64,000 bases of DNA from an uncultured Eubacteriales bacterium (GCA_900315315.1 OMYT01000001.1:208693-272692); one strand, 5' to 3'. Positions 35,709 through 45,505 are shown, counted from the first letter of the stretch. The notes: generated from the sequence alone by a model not told the origin. Numbers and translations are program-made.

Positions 35709-36977
35709 TCATTCAACAAAGTCAAATTCCATCTCTCCGATCTGCACGGCTGACCCTTCCTCGGCGCCGGCCTCCCTCAGCCTGTCGATTACGCCGAGCC
35801 GCTTCAGGCTCCGGTGGAACCAGCTCAGGCTTTCCTGATCGTTGAAGTTAACACTGTCGACCAGGCGCTCCATGCCTTTGCCGGTCACGATATAAACGCC
35901 GTCTTCGTAAGTGACTTCAAAGCTGTCCAGATCCTCTTCGGGCTCGGGTTCTTCTTCCTCCTGATAGTGCAGCACAGGCGGGAGTTCTTCCAGCTGCCTC
36001 GCCGTCTCATCCATCAGTTCTTCAAATCCTTCATGCGTCGCGGCGCTCACTGCATAAACCTTGCAGCCGAGCTCCTCTGCAAATGCCCGTACGCGTTCGA
36101 GGTTTTCTTCTGCTCCGGTCAGGTCAGTCTTGTTGCAGACAATAATCTGCGGCCGGCTGCCCAGATCGCCGTAGTTCTCCAGTTCGGCATTGATCTGTTT
36201 CAGGTCTTCCACCGGATCCCGGCCTTCGCTTCCGGAAACATCCACCACGTGCAGCAGCAGCCTTGTTCTTTCCACGTGCCGCAGAAAATCATGCCCCAGG
36301 CCCGCGCCTTCCGCAGCCCCCTCGATCAGTCCGGGAATATCGGCAAGCACGATATCCTTTCCGAAGCGCCGGACGATCCCGAGATTCGGGGTCAGCGTCG
36401 TAAAGTGATAATTCCCGACTTTCGGCCGCGCGCTGGTCACCACGCTGAGGATTGAGCTTTTCCCGACGTTCGGATACCCGATCAGGCCCACATCAGCAAT
36501 CGTCTTCAGTTCGAGCCGAAGCGTCCGGATTTCCGTTTTCATCCCCGGCTTGGCAAAATTCGGCGCCTGCCGGGTCGGTGTGGCAAAATGCTGGTTCCCC
36601 CAGCCGCCTTTCCCGCCTTTCAGCAGCAATCTGGTTTCGCCCGGGGTATCCATGTCCGCCATCACGCGGTCCGTTTCATCGTCAAATACAACCGTCCCGA
36701 CCGGAACCTTGATCAGCAGGTCTTCCCCTCGTTTTCCCGTGCACCGGTTCGCCCTGCCGTCCTCGCCGTTCTGGGCGGTATATTTGCTCCTGAAGCGGAA
36801 ATCCAGCAGCGTATGCATATTGACATCCGCAAAGAGCAGGATATCCCCGCCCTTTCCGCCGTCCCCGCCGTCGGGGCCGCCGTTGATCACAAACTTTTCC
36901 CGGTGAAAGGAAGCGGATCCGTTCCCGCCGTTCCCCGCCTTTGCTGTGATCTTCACATGATCTACAAAATTACCCAT
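35709..36977 (-). CDS. obgE: Obg/CgtA GTPase
   Basis: 422 residues with the glycine-rich Obg domain (GGDGGKGGD), GTPase motifs GYPNVGKSS, DIPG and NKTD, and the C-terminal OCT domain (about 340-422). It takes part in 50S assembly and stringent control. Upstream lies a hairpin repeat and the PFL/DUF711 gene on the same strand. Confidence 0.97.
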   Translation of the reverse strand: MGNFVDHVKITAKAGNGGNGSASFHREKFVINGGPDGGDGGKGGDILLFADVNMHTLLDFRFRSKYTAQNGEDGRANRCTGKRGEDLLIKVPVGTVVFDDETDRVMADMDTPGETRLLLKGGKGGWGNQHFATPTRQAPNFAKPGMKTEIRTLRLELKTIADVGLIGYPNVGKSSILSVVTSARPKVGNYHFTTLTPNLGIVRRFGKDIVLADIPGLIEGAAEGAGLGHDFLRHVERTRLLLHVVDVSGSEGRDPVEDLKQINAELENYGDLGSRPQIIVCNKTDLTGAEENLERVRAFAEELGCKVYAVSAATHEGFEELMDETARQLEELPPVLHYQEEEEPEPEEDLDSFEVTYEDGVYIVTGKGMERLVDSVNFNDQESLSWFHRSLKRLGVIDRLREAGAEEGSAVQIGEMEFDFVE

Positions 36978-37002
36978 GTTTCCCTCTGCACAAACAATTT
37001 CT

Positions 37003-37064
37003 CGCCGAAGGTCCAGGGGTTTCGCACGCCCGGAAAACGAGCCGGTGCGTCGGAAAGCCCCCTG
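37003..37064 (+). repeat. Modular hairpin repeat, copy B (antisense to flanking genes)
   Basis: It contains CCGAAGGTCCAGGGG, CGCCCGGAAAACGAGCCGGTG and then CGGAAAGCCCCCTG. The outer arms CAGGGG and CCCCTG pair. The middle and inner 3' arms seen in copies C and E are missing, so it looks like an internal deletion. It ends exactly at the stop codon of the minus-strand PFL gene. Confidence 0.7.
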
Positions 37065-38411
37065 CTAATTCCTCATGGAATGCACCGGCGCGGGGATTCT
37101 CCCGCCCCGGGCAATAAACGCGCTGTTGTCCTGCCGATTCACCGACATCACCGGCGCCCTGCCCAGCAGACCGCCGAATTCCACCAGATCCCCGGCTTTC
37201 TTTCCGACTGCGGGAATCACCCGGACCGCCGTCGTCTTGTTGTTGATTATACCGATTGCCGCTTCATCCGCGATAATCCCGCTGATGGTTGCGGCAGAGG
37301 TATCCCCTGGGATCGCGATCATGTCCAGCCCGACAGAGCAGACGCATGTCATCGCTTCAAGCTTTTCAAGGGTGAGTGCCCCGGCGCTGACGGCTTCGAT
37401 CATGCCGATATCCTCACTGACCGGGATAAAGGCGCCGCTCAGGCCGCCCACATGGTTGCTGGCCATGATACCGCCTTTTTTGACTGCGTCGTTCAGCAGC
37501 GCAAGCGCTGCCGTCGTTCCCGGCGCGCCGGCATTCTCCAGCCCCATTTCCGTCAGGATATGGGCAACGGAGTCGCCCCTCGCCGGCGTCGGCGCAAGGC
37601 TCAGATCCACAATGCCAAAGGGAATGTTCAGCCGTTTGCTTGCTTCCTTGGCCACCAGCTGGCCCACGCGGGTAATCTTGAAAGCCGTCCGCTTGATCGT
37701 TTCCGCAACGATATCAAACGGCGCTCCCTTTACATGTTCCAGCGCAACCTTGACGACGCCCGGTCCGGATACGCCGACGTTGATGGCGCATTCCGGCTCC
37801 CCGACCCCGCAGAAGGCGCCGGCCATGAACGGATTGTCTTCCACCGCGTTCGCGAAAACGACCAGCTTGGCGCAGCCCAGCCCGTCCTGCTCCGCCGTCA
37901 GCTCTGCTGTTTTTTTGATAATCTCGCCCATTTCCTTTACGGCGTTCATGTTGATCCCGGCCCGTGTGGAGGCGACGTTCACGCTGGAGCAAAGCAGTTT
38001 TGTCTCGCTCAGCACTTCCGGAATGGAGGCCAGCAGCCTTTCATCCGCAAGCGTTGCGCCTTTGTGCATCAGGGCGGAATATCCGCCCAGGAAATTCACG
38101 CCGACTTCGGCCGCGGCCCTGTCCAGCGCCAGCGCGATCGGCCGGGGATCATCCTGGCAGATCAGGCTGACCGGCGTAACGCTGATCCGCTTGTTCACAA
38201 TCGGGATGCCGAGTTCCGTTTCGATCTCTTCGCCGGTTCTGACAAGATTCGCGGCTGTCCTGCAGATCTTTTCATAAACACGCTCCGCGCATTTGTCCGC
38301 GTCCCGGTCGGAACAGTCCAGCAGGTTGATGCCCAGCGTAATCGTCCGGATATCGAAGTTTTCCTGCTGAATCATGTGCATCGTCTGAAGGATTTCTCGT
38401 GTTTCAATCAT
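37065..38411 (-). CDS. PFL/DUF711 family protein (UPF0210)
   Basis: 448 residues, very typical of the family often called UPF0210. It is rich in small residues and has blocks [29 protein letters not shown] and [17 protein letters not shown]. Biochemical role unknown, although a structural tie to pyruvate-formate lyase folds has given the name. It follows the ACT-domain gene by 13 bases; the two are almost always neighbours in Firmicutes. Confidence 0.92.
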   Translation of the reverse strand: MIETREILQTMHMIQQENFDIRTITLGINLLDCSDRDADKCAERVYEKICRTAANLVRTGEEIETELGIPIVNKRISVTPVSLICQDDPRPIALALDRAAAEVGVNFLGGYSALMHKGATLADERLLASIPEVLSETKLLCSSVNVASTRAGINMNAVKEMGEIIKKTAELTAEQDGLGCAKLVVFANAVEDNPFMAGAFCGVGEPECAINVGVSGPGVVKVALEHVKGAPFDIVAETIKRTAFKITRVGQLVAKEASKRLNIPFGIVDLSLAPTPARGDSVAHILTEMGLENAGAPGTTAALALLNDAVKKGGIMASNHVGGLSGAFIPVSEDIGMIEAVSAGALTLEKLEAMTCVCSVGLDMIAIPGDTSAATISGIIADEAAIGIINNKTTAVRVIPAVGKKAGDLVEFGGLLGRAPVMSVNRQDNSAFIARGGRIPAPVHSMRN

Positions 38412-38424
38412 ACGGCTTCCCCCT

Positions 38425-38697
38425 TCAGATCCGGTGCATCGCGTCGAATATATCCATTCGCTGCATATGAATGCTCATTTTCAGCTCGTCCCGAACCGGC
38501 TCCAGCTCTTTGTTGATCTCTTCAAAGCTTCTTTCTGCCCCGTCCAGGTCAACCACCATCATCATCGTGAAATATCCGCCCAAAATGGTCTGCGTAATGT
38601 CCAGGATATTGATGTTCATCTCGTACAGCTTTGTTGCCACCCGGGCGATGATCCCCGTTGTATCGAGGCCCGTAACTGAAATCAGTGCCTTTTTCAT
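38425..38697 (-). CDS. ACT-domain protein (UPF0237)
   Basis: 90 residues forming one ACT domain ([20 protein letters not shown]). Such domains bind amino acids or similar small ligands. The ATG has GGAGG nine bases upstream. It is cotranscribed with the PFL/DUF711 gene from the strong promoter upstream. Confidence 0.93.
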   Translation of the reverse strand: MKKALISVTGLDTTGIIARVATKLYEMNINILDITQTILGGYFTMMMVVDLDGAERSFEEINKELEPVRDELKMSIHMQRMDIFDAMHRI

Positions 38698-38731
38698 CCG
38701 AGAATTCCTCCGACACATATATATTCAGACT

Positions 38732-38761
38732 ATTATATTGGCCGATCCCCGCATTTGTCAA
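38732..38761 (-). promoter_or_regulatory. Sigma-A-type promoter of the ACT-PFL operon
   Basis: TTGACA (38756-38761), 18 bases, TATAAT (38732-38737) on the minus strand; both boxes perfect. Confidence 0.8.
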
Positions 38762-38767
38762 TTCGAC

Positions 38768-38796
38768 TTTCCTTTCAAATATAATTATGATATAAT
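38768..38796 (+). promoter_or_regulatory. Probable promoter of the maf-mre operon
   Basis: TTTCCT (38768-38773), 17 bases, TATAAT (38791-38796) with an extended -10 (TGA before it). It is back to back with the ACT-PFL promoter. Confidence 0.55.
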
Positions 38797-38832
38797 TGAT
38801 TGGTTACAGGACAGACGGGAGGAGGGTTGATT

Positions 38833-39432
38833 TTGAGCCGGCTGATCCTTGCATCCAGGTCTCCCCGCCGCCTGGAACTTCTGACCAGGTTCGGGGTCCC
38901 GTTTGAAACTTTTGTTCCGGATGTGGACGAATCCTGCGATCTTCCGGCGGCTGAAGCGGTGGAGTCTCTTTCCCGCCGCAAAGCGCTCGCGACCTCGTCG
39001 TCCTTTCCGGATGCGTTCATTCTCGCCGCGGATACGCTGGTTTCCGTGGACGGTGTTTCCCTCGGAAAACCGTCCGGCCGGGAGGATGCCGTCCGCATGC
39101 TTCGGCTGCTTTCCGGGCGCACGCATCAGGTTTTTACCGGTGTGACCGTTATATCTCCTTCAGGCAGCGTCTTCACCTCGTCAGACCGGACGGATGTCAC
39201 CTTCTGCGAGGTTCCGGAGGAAGAAATTCTCTCCTATGCCGCTTCGGGAGAGCCGCTTGACAAAGCCGGAAGCTATGCCCTTCAGGGCAGGGCTTCCCTC
39301 TGGATCACCCGCCTTGACGGATGCGACACCTCCGTCATCGGCCTTCCCCTGTATCTGGTGCGGAAGCTGCTGATCAGCGCCGGTTATCCGCTTGCAGCCG
39401 CGCAACGTCAATATTTTTGTATCAAAGGATGA
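38833..39432 (+). CDS. maf: Maf-like nucleoside triphosphate pyrophosphatase
   Basis: 199 residues. LILASRSPRRLELL at the start, ADTLVSVDG, and YALQGRASLWI mark the Maf family, which hydrolyses non-canonical or UTP/TTP nucleotides and affects septation. I start at the TTG with GGAGG seven bases upstream; another TTG two codons earlier is possible. It leads the mre operon, as in Bacillus, but without radC between. Confidence 0.92.
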   Translation: MSRLILASRSPRRLELLTRFGVPFETFVPDVDESCDLPAAEAVESLSRRKALATSSSFPDAFILAADTLVSVDGVSLGKPSGREDAVRMLRLLSGRTHQVFTGVTVISPSGSVFTSSDRTDVTFCEVPEEEILSYAASGEPLDKAGSYALQGRASLWITRLDGCDTSVIGLPLYLVRKLLISAGYPLAAAQRQYFCIKG

Positions 39433-39439
39433 TTTTGTT

Positions 39440-40468
39440 ATGGCCATTCTGGCTCCTGATATCGGGATCGACCTGGGAACGGAAAACATCAATGTCTACG
39501 TCAGAGGGCGCGGCATTGTCATTTCCGAGCCGTCCCTTGTCGTTCTGGACCGGGAAAACAGCCATACCGTCCGTGCGGTGGGCGATGAGGCGCGTTTCCT
39601 TTACGGCCGCTCCCCGGACAGGCTGATCGCCGTCTCCCCGATCCGGAACGGGCAGATCGCCGATTTTGACATTGCGGAGCTGATGTTCAAGTATTTTATC
39701 CGGAAATCCGTCGGCGTTTCGTATCTCGGGAAACCGAAAATCATCGTTTCGGTCCCCTGCGGTATGGATGATGTGAACCGGAAAGCACTGACTGAAGCGG
39801 TACGCATGGCCGGTTCCAAGCATGTTTTTCTTATCGAGAAGCCCTTTGCCGCCGCCATCGGAACCGGTTTGCCCGTATACGATCCCATCGGCAGCCTGGT
39901 GGTTGATGTGGGCGCGGGCACCACGGATGTCGCCGTGATCTCCCTCGGCGGCCTGGTGGTATCCCAGAGCGTCCAGGTCGGCGGCAATAAATTCAACGAC
40001 GCCATCGCCGATTACCTGCGGCGGGAATGCAGCATTCTTGTCGGCACCCAGACGGCGGAGAACATTAAGAAGGATCTGGCTTCCGCGATGCCGCTTGATG
40101 AAGACCGGACCATTCTCGTCCGCGGCGTCAATCAGCTGAACACCTCCGCCGGCACGGTGTCCTTCTCGGCAAGCCAGGCTTATGAAGCGGTGAAAAGTCC
40201 CTGTGCCGCGATCGTCAAGGCGATCCGGTGGGTTCTGGAAAGAACCCCGCCCGAGCTGGCGGCCGATATCATGAAAAGCGGAATCCATCTGACCGGCGAC
40301 GGCGCCAGGCTCTTCGCCCTGGACCGCTATATTTCCGAAAGTCTCGGCATTCCGGTTCTGCTCGCAAGGGAACCCGGTGACTGCTGCATCCTGGGCATCG
40401 GTTACCTCACGGAAAACATTCAGCTCGTCACGCCGCAGGATAAACGATCCCGGCCGAATATGAAGTAA
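39440..40468 (+). CDS. mreB: Rod-shape actin MreB
   Basis: 342 residues: GIDLGTENINVYV (phosphate 1), VDVGAGTTDVAVISLGG (phosphate 2), IKKDLA, and an adenosine motif LTGDGARL. It forms membrane-bound filaments guiding lateral wall synthesis. The sequence departs from standard MreB in places (GRSP and DRLIAVSPIRNG), so it may be a somewhat diverged paralogue. The ATG is eight bases after maf. Confidence 0.92.
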   Translation: MAILAPDIGIDLGTENINVYVRGRGIVISEPSLVVLDRENSHTVRAVGDEARFLYGRSPDRLIAVSPIRNGQIADFDIAELMFKYFIRKSVGVSYLGKPKIIVSVPCGMDDVNRKALTEAVRMAGSKHVFLIEKPFAAAIGTGLPVYDPIGSLVVDVGAGTTDVAVISLGGLVVSQSVQVGGNKFNDAIADYLRRECSILVGTQTAENIKKDLASAMPLDEDRTILVRGVNQLNTSAGTVSFSASQAYEAVKSPCAAIVKAIRWVLERTPPELAADIMKSGIHLTGDGARLFALDRYISESLGIPVLLAREPGDCCILGIGYLTENIQLVTPQDKRSRPNMK

Positions 40469-40505
40469 ACCGGACCCCCGGTTATGGAAAGGAGGTGAGT
40501 CCGTA

Positions 40506-42053
40506 ATGGCCAGAAGACGCCTTCAGCGCAAAGTTGACAACAATCGTCCCGTTGTTGTGGATGATTTTATCTATAATGATCCGGATAAGTCTTCCGCTGA
40601 TGATCATCCGGAAACCGACAGCATCGTATCCGATACCCCCGAGGAAGCTGTCCGCAAGCTCCGCCGCCGTTCCGGACCCTCCGATGCCGGCAAGCCCGCC
40701 GCGGATGATGAAGAAAAAGCCGGCGAAAACGAATCGGATTCCGAAGCGCCTTCTTCGGAAAACAAACCCGATACCTCCAGGAAAGTCTATTCTTCCGGCA
40801 TCATGCTGGACGATAACCTGCAGCCGATTTATGATGAATCCGTCCGTCGGCCCCGCAAACGGCATCCCGTCTTGCGCGGCGTTGTGCTCATTCTCATCAC
40901 CGTCATCCTCCTCGGAACCGTCGGAGCCTATATTTTCCACAGGATTATTCCGTCCGCTCCGCTTCTTGGAACCCCGGAAAACGTTATCGGAAACGTGGTA
41001 ACCCCCGTGCAGAGTTTTTTCTCCGGCCTCGCCGAAACCTTTACGGGATACTTCCGCTCCATGAAGCTTCGCGCCAATCTGGAAAGCGAATACAATGCCC
41101 TCCGGGCGGAGAACGAACAGCTGGTCTACAAAGCGATGCTTGCCGATGAGCTCCAGAACACGCTCTCCCAGTATGAAGATCTTTCTGATGAAATCGCGGC
41201 CAATGCCAACATGAAGCCGATCGTCTGCACCGTGATCGGCAAATCCGATTCCAACTATTTCTCCACCCTGACGATCAACAAGGGCACGGACGACGGTGTG
41301 GAAGACTATATGGCCGTAACCATCTCCGGCGCCCTTGTCGGATATACGGAAAACACCCAGGCCCATAAAGCCACCGTCCGCACCGTCATTGATTCCGATG
41401 CTTCCATCGCGGCCCTGATCCAGTCCTCCCGCGATCAGGGAACCGTCCGCGGCACCCTCGGTGTCGACGGCACTCCCCTGTGCCGCATGTATTACCTTCC
41501 GGACGATAATCTGCCCCGTCCGGGTGATCTGGTCGTCACTTCCGGCGTCGGCATGTCTTTCCCCAAGGGCATCCCGATCGGCGTCGTCCGCGAAAGTACG
41601 CGCGGCATGGATGCCAATAAGCAGTATATCGTTCTTGAACCGCAGGTTGATTTCCAGCATCTGGAATACGTGATCGTCCTCCGTTACAAGCCGCTGGCCG
41701 AAGCGGTTTCCGGCCGTGAAAACGGACGGACGGATGTGGAATTTGTCCCGCTGGAAAGCGCCAGGCCTTCGCCTGTCGTTCCGGAGATCGCCTCCTCCCT
41801 CTTTGAGTCGCAGACTACTGCTGAGCCGGATACGAAGGCAACGGAAACCCCGTCGCCCGAGCCGACCGAGGCCCCGACGCCGACCCCGACCCCGAGGCCT
41901 ACGCCCTCGCCGACGCCGGACGAAACCCCGCTGGAATATCAGGCCATCGTCCTCCACGGCGAACCGACTCCCACGCCGACGCCGACGGCCGCGCCGACCG
42001 AAACGCCCTATTTCACGCCTGACCCGAACGACATGACTTTTGAGGAGGATTAG
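40506..42053 (+). CDS. mreC: Rod-shape protein MreC with long N- and C-terminal extensions
   Basis: 515 residues compared with about 280-330 for common MreC. A charged, probably disordered cytoplasmic region of 118 residues precedes the membrane helix (122-146). A coiled coil (about 180-215) and the two beta domains of MreC follow (NKGTDDGV, GVGMSFPKGIPIGVV). The last 95 residues are rich in Pro, Thr and Glu with PTPTP runs. The protein links MreB to wall synthases on the outside. Confidence 0.9.
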   Translation: MARRRLQRKVDNNRPVVVDDFIYNDPDKSSADDHPETDSIVSDTPEEAVRKLRRRSGPSDAGKPAADDEEKAGENESDSEAPSSENKPDTSRKVYSSGIMLDDNLQPIYDESVRRPRKRHPVLRGVVLILITVILLGTVGAYIFHRIIPSAPLLGTPENVIGNVVTPVQSFFSGLAETFTGYFRSMKLRANLESEYNALRAENEQLVYKAMLADELQNTLSQYEDLSDEIAANANMKPIVCTVIGKSDSNYFSTLTINKGTDDGVEDYMAVTISGALVGYTENTQAHKATVRTVIDSDASIAALIQSSRDQGTVRGTLGVDGTPLCRMYYLPDDNLPRPGDLVVTSGVGMSFPKGIPIGVVRESTRGMDANKQYIVLEPQVDFQHLEYVIVLRYKPLAEAVSGRENGRTDVEFVPLESARPSPVVPEIASSLFESQTTAEPDTKATETPSPEPTEAPTPTPTPRPTPSPTPDETPLEYQAIVLHGEPTPTPTPTAAPTETPYFTPDPNDMTFEED

Positions 42054-42056
42054 GCG

Positions 42057-42665
42057 ATGGAAAAACTGAGCTCGAGAAAACACCAGACCAGTTTCCTGCG
42101 CAGGTATATCGTCCTTGGGCTGCTGATTGTCTTCGGTTATCTCTGCCAGGTCTGCGTGATGCCCTATATCAAAATCTTCGGCGTCACCCCGAACCTCCTT
42201 TATGTCATCATCGGTATTGTAACGGTCGCCTACGGAAAACTCAGAGCTTTCTGGATCGGCCTGTGCTACGGTCTCCTGATGGAGATCATGCTTCCCTCCG
42301 TGCCGTATCTCCATCTCATTCTTTATCCGGTCACCACGCTTTTCTGTTCCTTTGCCTTTGCGGACAAGCCGCTGAAAACCATCGAGTATGAACGCGCGGT
42401 CAACAAAAAAAGCAAGGAGCTGCCCCCCTGGCTCAGGACCGTCCTGTGTACCGCGCTGAACATTCTGGTTTTTGAGATTGTCAATGTCACTTATATCTAT
42501 CTGGGCGGATCGCCCCTGACCTTCGGTCATTTTTCCAAGGCTTTCCTGAATGTCGTCCTGACCTCCCTGCTTTGCCTGCTTCTCCTCTTCCCGATCCGCA
42601 GGCTGATTCTCGGCCCGAAGTCCGATGTGCTGGTCCTTCGCAGCGCCCCGGTCACCTTCAAATAA
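42057..42665 (+). CDS. mreD: Rod-shape protein MreD
   Basis: 202 residues with about five or six membrane helices and a short polar loop (about 108-125). No strong motif exists in this family; the assignment rests on topology and the place between mreC and mrdA. The start is three bases after mreC. Confidence 0.88.
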   Translation: MEKLSSRKHQTSFLRRYIVLGLLIVFGYLCQVCVMPYIKIFGVTPNLLYVIIGIVTVAYGKLRAFWIGLCYGLLMEIMLPSVPYLHLILYPVTTLFCSFAFADKPLKTIEYERAVNKKSKELPPWLRTVLCTALNILVFEIVNVTYIYLGGSPLTFGHFSKAFLNVVLTSLLCLLLLFPIRRLILGPKSDVLVLRSAPVTFK

Positions 42666-42686
42666 GCCAGAAAGGAGATGCGCTGA

Positions 42687-45182
42687 ATGGAAAAGAAAAA
42701 AAGAACGCCGGAATTCTGGCGCTATATTGCCTTTCTGGTCGTTCTGTTCGGTATTTTCGTCTGGCTGACCTCGGGCCTCGTGAATCTTCAGCTGAAACAG
42801 TCTGAGGAATTCCTCGAGAAAGTGGATGAAACCAGAACCAAAACCATCGCCCTGCGCGGCAAGCGCGGGAACATCTCCACGTCTGATTCGGTCATCATGG
42901 CTGAAGACGAACTGATTTATAACGTCACCTTCCAGAAGGACGCCACGGATAATACCAAGGCTCTGTATCAGCAGTATACCGCCTCCATTCTGGAAACCAT
43001 TGATATTATTGAGAAAAACGGTGGAGAGATCGCCGTTGACTTTGTCATCGACAGGGATCCCGATACCGGCGAATGGCGCTTCAATTTCGGTTCCGGCGTG
43101 TCTGACTCCGTCCTGGAAACCCGTGAAAGGCAGTGGCGTTCCAATAACTATCTGACCAACCTGAACCGCTACGGCACCGCGGAGCAGTGTATCGAGCGCC
43201 TGAAGGGCCGCTATCAGATCACGGACGATATCTCTGAAGAGAATATGCTGAAGATCATGGCCATCTACTCCGAAATGCAGATGAACATCTTCAACTCCCA
43301 ACCGATTGTCATTGCCAAGGACGTCCGTTACGAAACCGTCATCGAAATTGAAACCCGTTCCATGATGCTTCCGGGCATGTCCATCGAGATCGGCACAAAG
43401 CGGGTCTATCCCCGTTCGAACCTCGCTTCCCAGATCATCGGATATACCGGTGCTATCCCGACCCGGGCCATGTGGCTCACCCTGCAGGCCAAAGGGTATT
43501 CCTATAACGATACCATCGGCCGCGACGGCATCGAATCCTCCATGGAAGACTGGCTCACCCAGAATTCCTCCCTCCGCAAGGGGTCCCGCGTCGTGGAACG
43601 CGACCAGATGTCCCGCGTCGTGCGGGAGCTCTCCTATACCGCCCCGCAGGACGGCAACAACGTCAAGCTGACGCTCAACGCTTCCTATCAGCAGCAGGCG
43701 GAGCGCTGTATCGCCGCCAATGTGAACTCCACCCGAGACCTGCAGGAAAAGAATCTTGCCACAGAATCCTGGCTGGAAGCAAACAAAACCGATATCCATA
43801 ACCGGGACTGGGTCAAGTACCCCCTCGAGCTTGCCGAACACGGCTGTCTCATCGTGCTGGATATGCAGTGCCGCGTGCTTGCCCTGGCCAATTATCCGAC
43901 CTATGACCTGAACGCCCTGGTCGCCGGCGGCAAGAGCGCCATGGCAATCCTGGGCGATGCCCGGAACCTGCTCCTGAATTACGGCATTCACGCCCGCGGA
44001 ACCCCCGGCTCCATCTTTAAGATGGTCACCGGCATGGGCGCGCTTTCCACCGGGGAGCTGAAACTCACCGAGCGCATTTCCGACATGGGATACTATACCA
44101 AGTACAACCAGGACCTTTCCACCGCGCCGAAGTGCTGGATCAACAAGAACTACCGCTGGCAGCACTCAAACCAGACCATCGTCGAAGGCCTGACCAACTC
44201 CTGCAATTATTTCTTCTATGAGCTTTCCTCCCGCCTCGGGGAAGAGCGGCTGTACCGGTATGCTTCCCTCTTCGGCCTCACGTCCAAAACCGGCATCGAC
44301 CTGCCCGGCGAAGTCCGCAGCGTCGTCGGTTCGCAGAACACGCTTTACGATCCATCCAGGGCTGTGAACGAAGCCAATCAGGACACTTCCCTGCCCATCA
44401 TCGTTTTCAACTCCATCAAAACTCATCTGAAAAACTGCGGCCAGTCCCGCAACATTGAGTATGATGATGAGCGTCTTTCCGTCTGCGCCAAGCGCCTCAT
44501 GGATATGGCCGTCAATTACAACGAGAGCGAATGGCTGGAGCATATGCGTACCATCCTCATGGAAGAGCTCAACATGACCAAGGAAATGGTCTACCTCCAG
44601 TCGGTCATCGGCGATACCTACAACTATATGAACGATATCAAGTGGGGCGGCGGCCAGACGATCCTGACCGGTATCGGCCAGTCCGTCACCGTTCTGACCC
44701 CCATCGCCGTTGCGCGCTATGTCTGCACCGTTGCCAACAACGGTTACCTCTACAATGTTTCCCTGATCGACTCGATCACCTCGCCCGAGGGTGAAATCCT
44801 CTCCCAGCGCGAGCCGACGCTGATCCACCGCCTTGATTATTCGGATGATTATCTGCCTTACATCCGGGAAGGGATGAAAGGCGTGGTTGACGAATCCGGT
44901 ACCGCGAAAAAGTATTTCCGGAACTGGCCCTACCGTGAGCAGATCGCCGCGAAAACCGGAACGGCGCAGGTTACCTCCATTGACCTGGAAAACAACGCCT
45001 GGTTCGTCTGCTTTGCCCCTTACGAAAACCCGGAAATTGCCGTGGCCTGCTTCATTCCGAACGGTTATTCAGGCTCTGAGGCTTCGAAAGCTCCCCGTGA
45101 TTTCATCGGCTGGTGGTTCGAACAGAAGACCCTCCGTGAAGCCGAACTGATCCTTCCCGTTGGCAATACCTTGGCGCCCTGA
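42687..45182 (+). CDS. mrdA: Penicillin-binding protein 2 (class B transpeptidase)
   Basis: 831 residues: one membrane helix (about 12-33), the PBP dimerisation domain, and the transpeptidase domain with SxxK at Ser442 (GSIFK), SCN at 505-507 and KTG at 756-758. It cross-links peptidoglycan during elongation with RodA. The stretch between SCN and KTG is about 250 residues, including a helical insert (about 560-650) that normal PBP2 lacks. The position after mreD is canonical. Confidence 0.95.
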   Translation: MEKKKRTPEFWRYIAFLVVLFGIFVWLTSGLVNLQLKQSEEFLEKVDETRTKTIALRGKRGNISTSDSVIMAEDELIYNVTFQKDATDNTKALYQQYTASILETIDIIEKNGGEIAVDFVIDRDPDTGEWRFNFGSGVSDSVLETRERQWRSNNYLTNLNRYGTAEQCIERLKGRYQITDDISEENMLKIMAIYSEMQMNIFNSQPIVIAKDVRYETVIEIETRSMMLPGMSIEIGTKRVYPRSNLASQIIGYTGAIPTRAMWLTLQAKGYSYNDTIGRDGIESSMEDWLTQNSSLRKGSRVVERDQMSRVVRELSYTAPQDGNNVKLTLNASYQQQAERCIAANVNSTRDLQEKNLATESWLEANKTDIHNRDWVKYPLELAEHGCLIVLDMQCRVLALANYPTYDLNALVAGGKSAMAILGDARNLLLNYGIHARGTPGSIFKMVTGMGALSTGELKLTERISDMGYYTKYNQDLSTAPKCWINKNYRWQHSNQTIVEGLTNSCNYFFYELSSRLGEERLYRYASLFGLTSKTGIDLPGEVRSVVGSQNTLYDPSRAVNEANQDTSLPIIVFNSIKTHLKNCGQSRNIEYDDERLSVCAKRLMDMAVNYNESEWLEHMRTILMEELNMTKEMVYLQSVIGDTYNYMNDIKWGGGQTILTGIGQSVTVLTPIAVARYVCTVANNGYLYNVSLIDSITSPEGEILSQREPTLIHRLDYSDDYLPYIREGMKGVVDESGTAKKYFRNWPYREQIAAKTGTAQVTSIDLENNAWFVCFAPYENPEIAVACFIPNGYSGSEASKAPRDFIGWWFEQKTLREAELILPVGNTLAP

Positions 45183-45230
45183 TCATGTAACCTGTGCTTT
45201 ATTCAGTTGCTTAATCTCTGAAGCATCCCG

Positions 45231-45493
45231 GCCGAAGAGTCCAGAGGCGATCGGAAAGCCTTGGTCCTGCCGCGTGCGGTGCGCGAGCTGCACATATTGG
45301 GCCGCCGCCAGTGGCGGATGAAGGCCCATTGTGTGTTGAGTCACCGGCCGCGGTGCGCGTGCGATTCCTCGCGCCCGCAGGCGCGAAACTTTTAGCCCGA
45401 AGGGGTTTCGGGGGTTCGAAACGCCCGGAAAACTGTCCGGTGGACAGTTTTCAGTGGAGAACGGGCGGAAGCCCAGGGGCGGAAAGCCCCCAA
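45231..45493 (+). repeat. Modular hairpin repeat, composite copy C (two cores)
   Basis: It fills most of the 323-base gap between mrdA and minD. Core C1 (45231-45265) has CCGAAG, arms CCAGAGG and CCTTGG around CGGAAAG. Linker modules follow, among them a GCCAGTGGC hairpin like that of copy A and a GCGCC-CGCA-GGCGC hairpin. Core C2 (45395-45493) has outer arms GGGGG/CCCCC, middle arms CGCCCG/CGGGCG and an inner stem AAAACTGTCC/GGACAGTTTT. The minD ribosome binding site begins three bases after it. Confidence 0.75.
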
Positions 45494-45505
45494 AAGGAGG
45501 TCACC

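Noticed and set aside
36588-38516. 642-codon plus-strand open frame spanning repeat copy B
   Set aside because: Antisense to obgE and the PFL gene; spans two genes and a repeat.
41860-42010. PTPTP-rich DNA as an independent microsatellite
   Set aside because: The repeat is in frame inside the MreC tail and uses mixed codons; it is a protein-level feature.
40482-44165. 1227-codon minus-strand open frame
   Set aside because: It is fully antisense to mreB-mreC-mreD-mrdA, whose motifs are clear. Its composition is a product of the GC-rich codon pattern of those genes.
45311-45505. N-terminal extension of MinD through repeat C
   Set aside because: The extra residues derive from repeat hairpins, and the internal ATG has AAAGGAGG and the normal MinD start.
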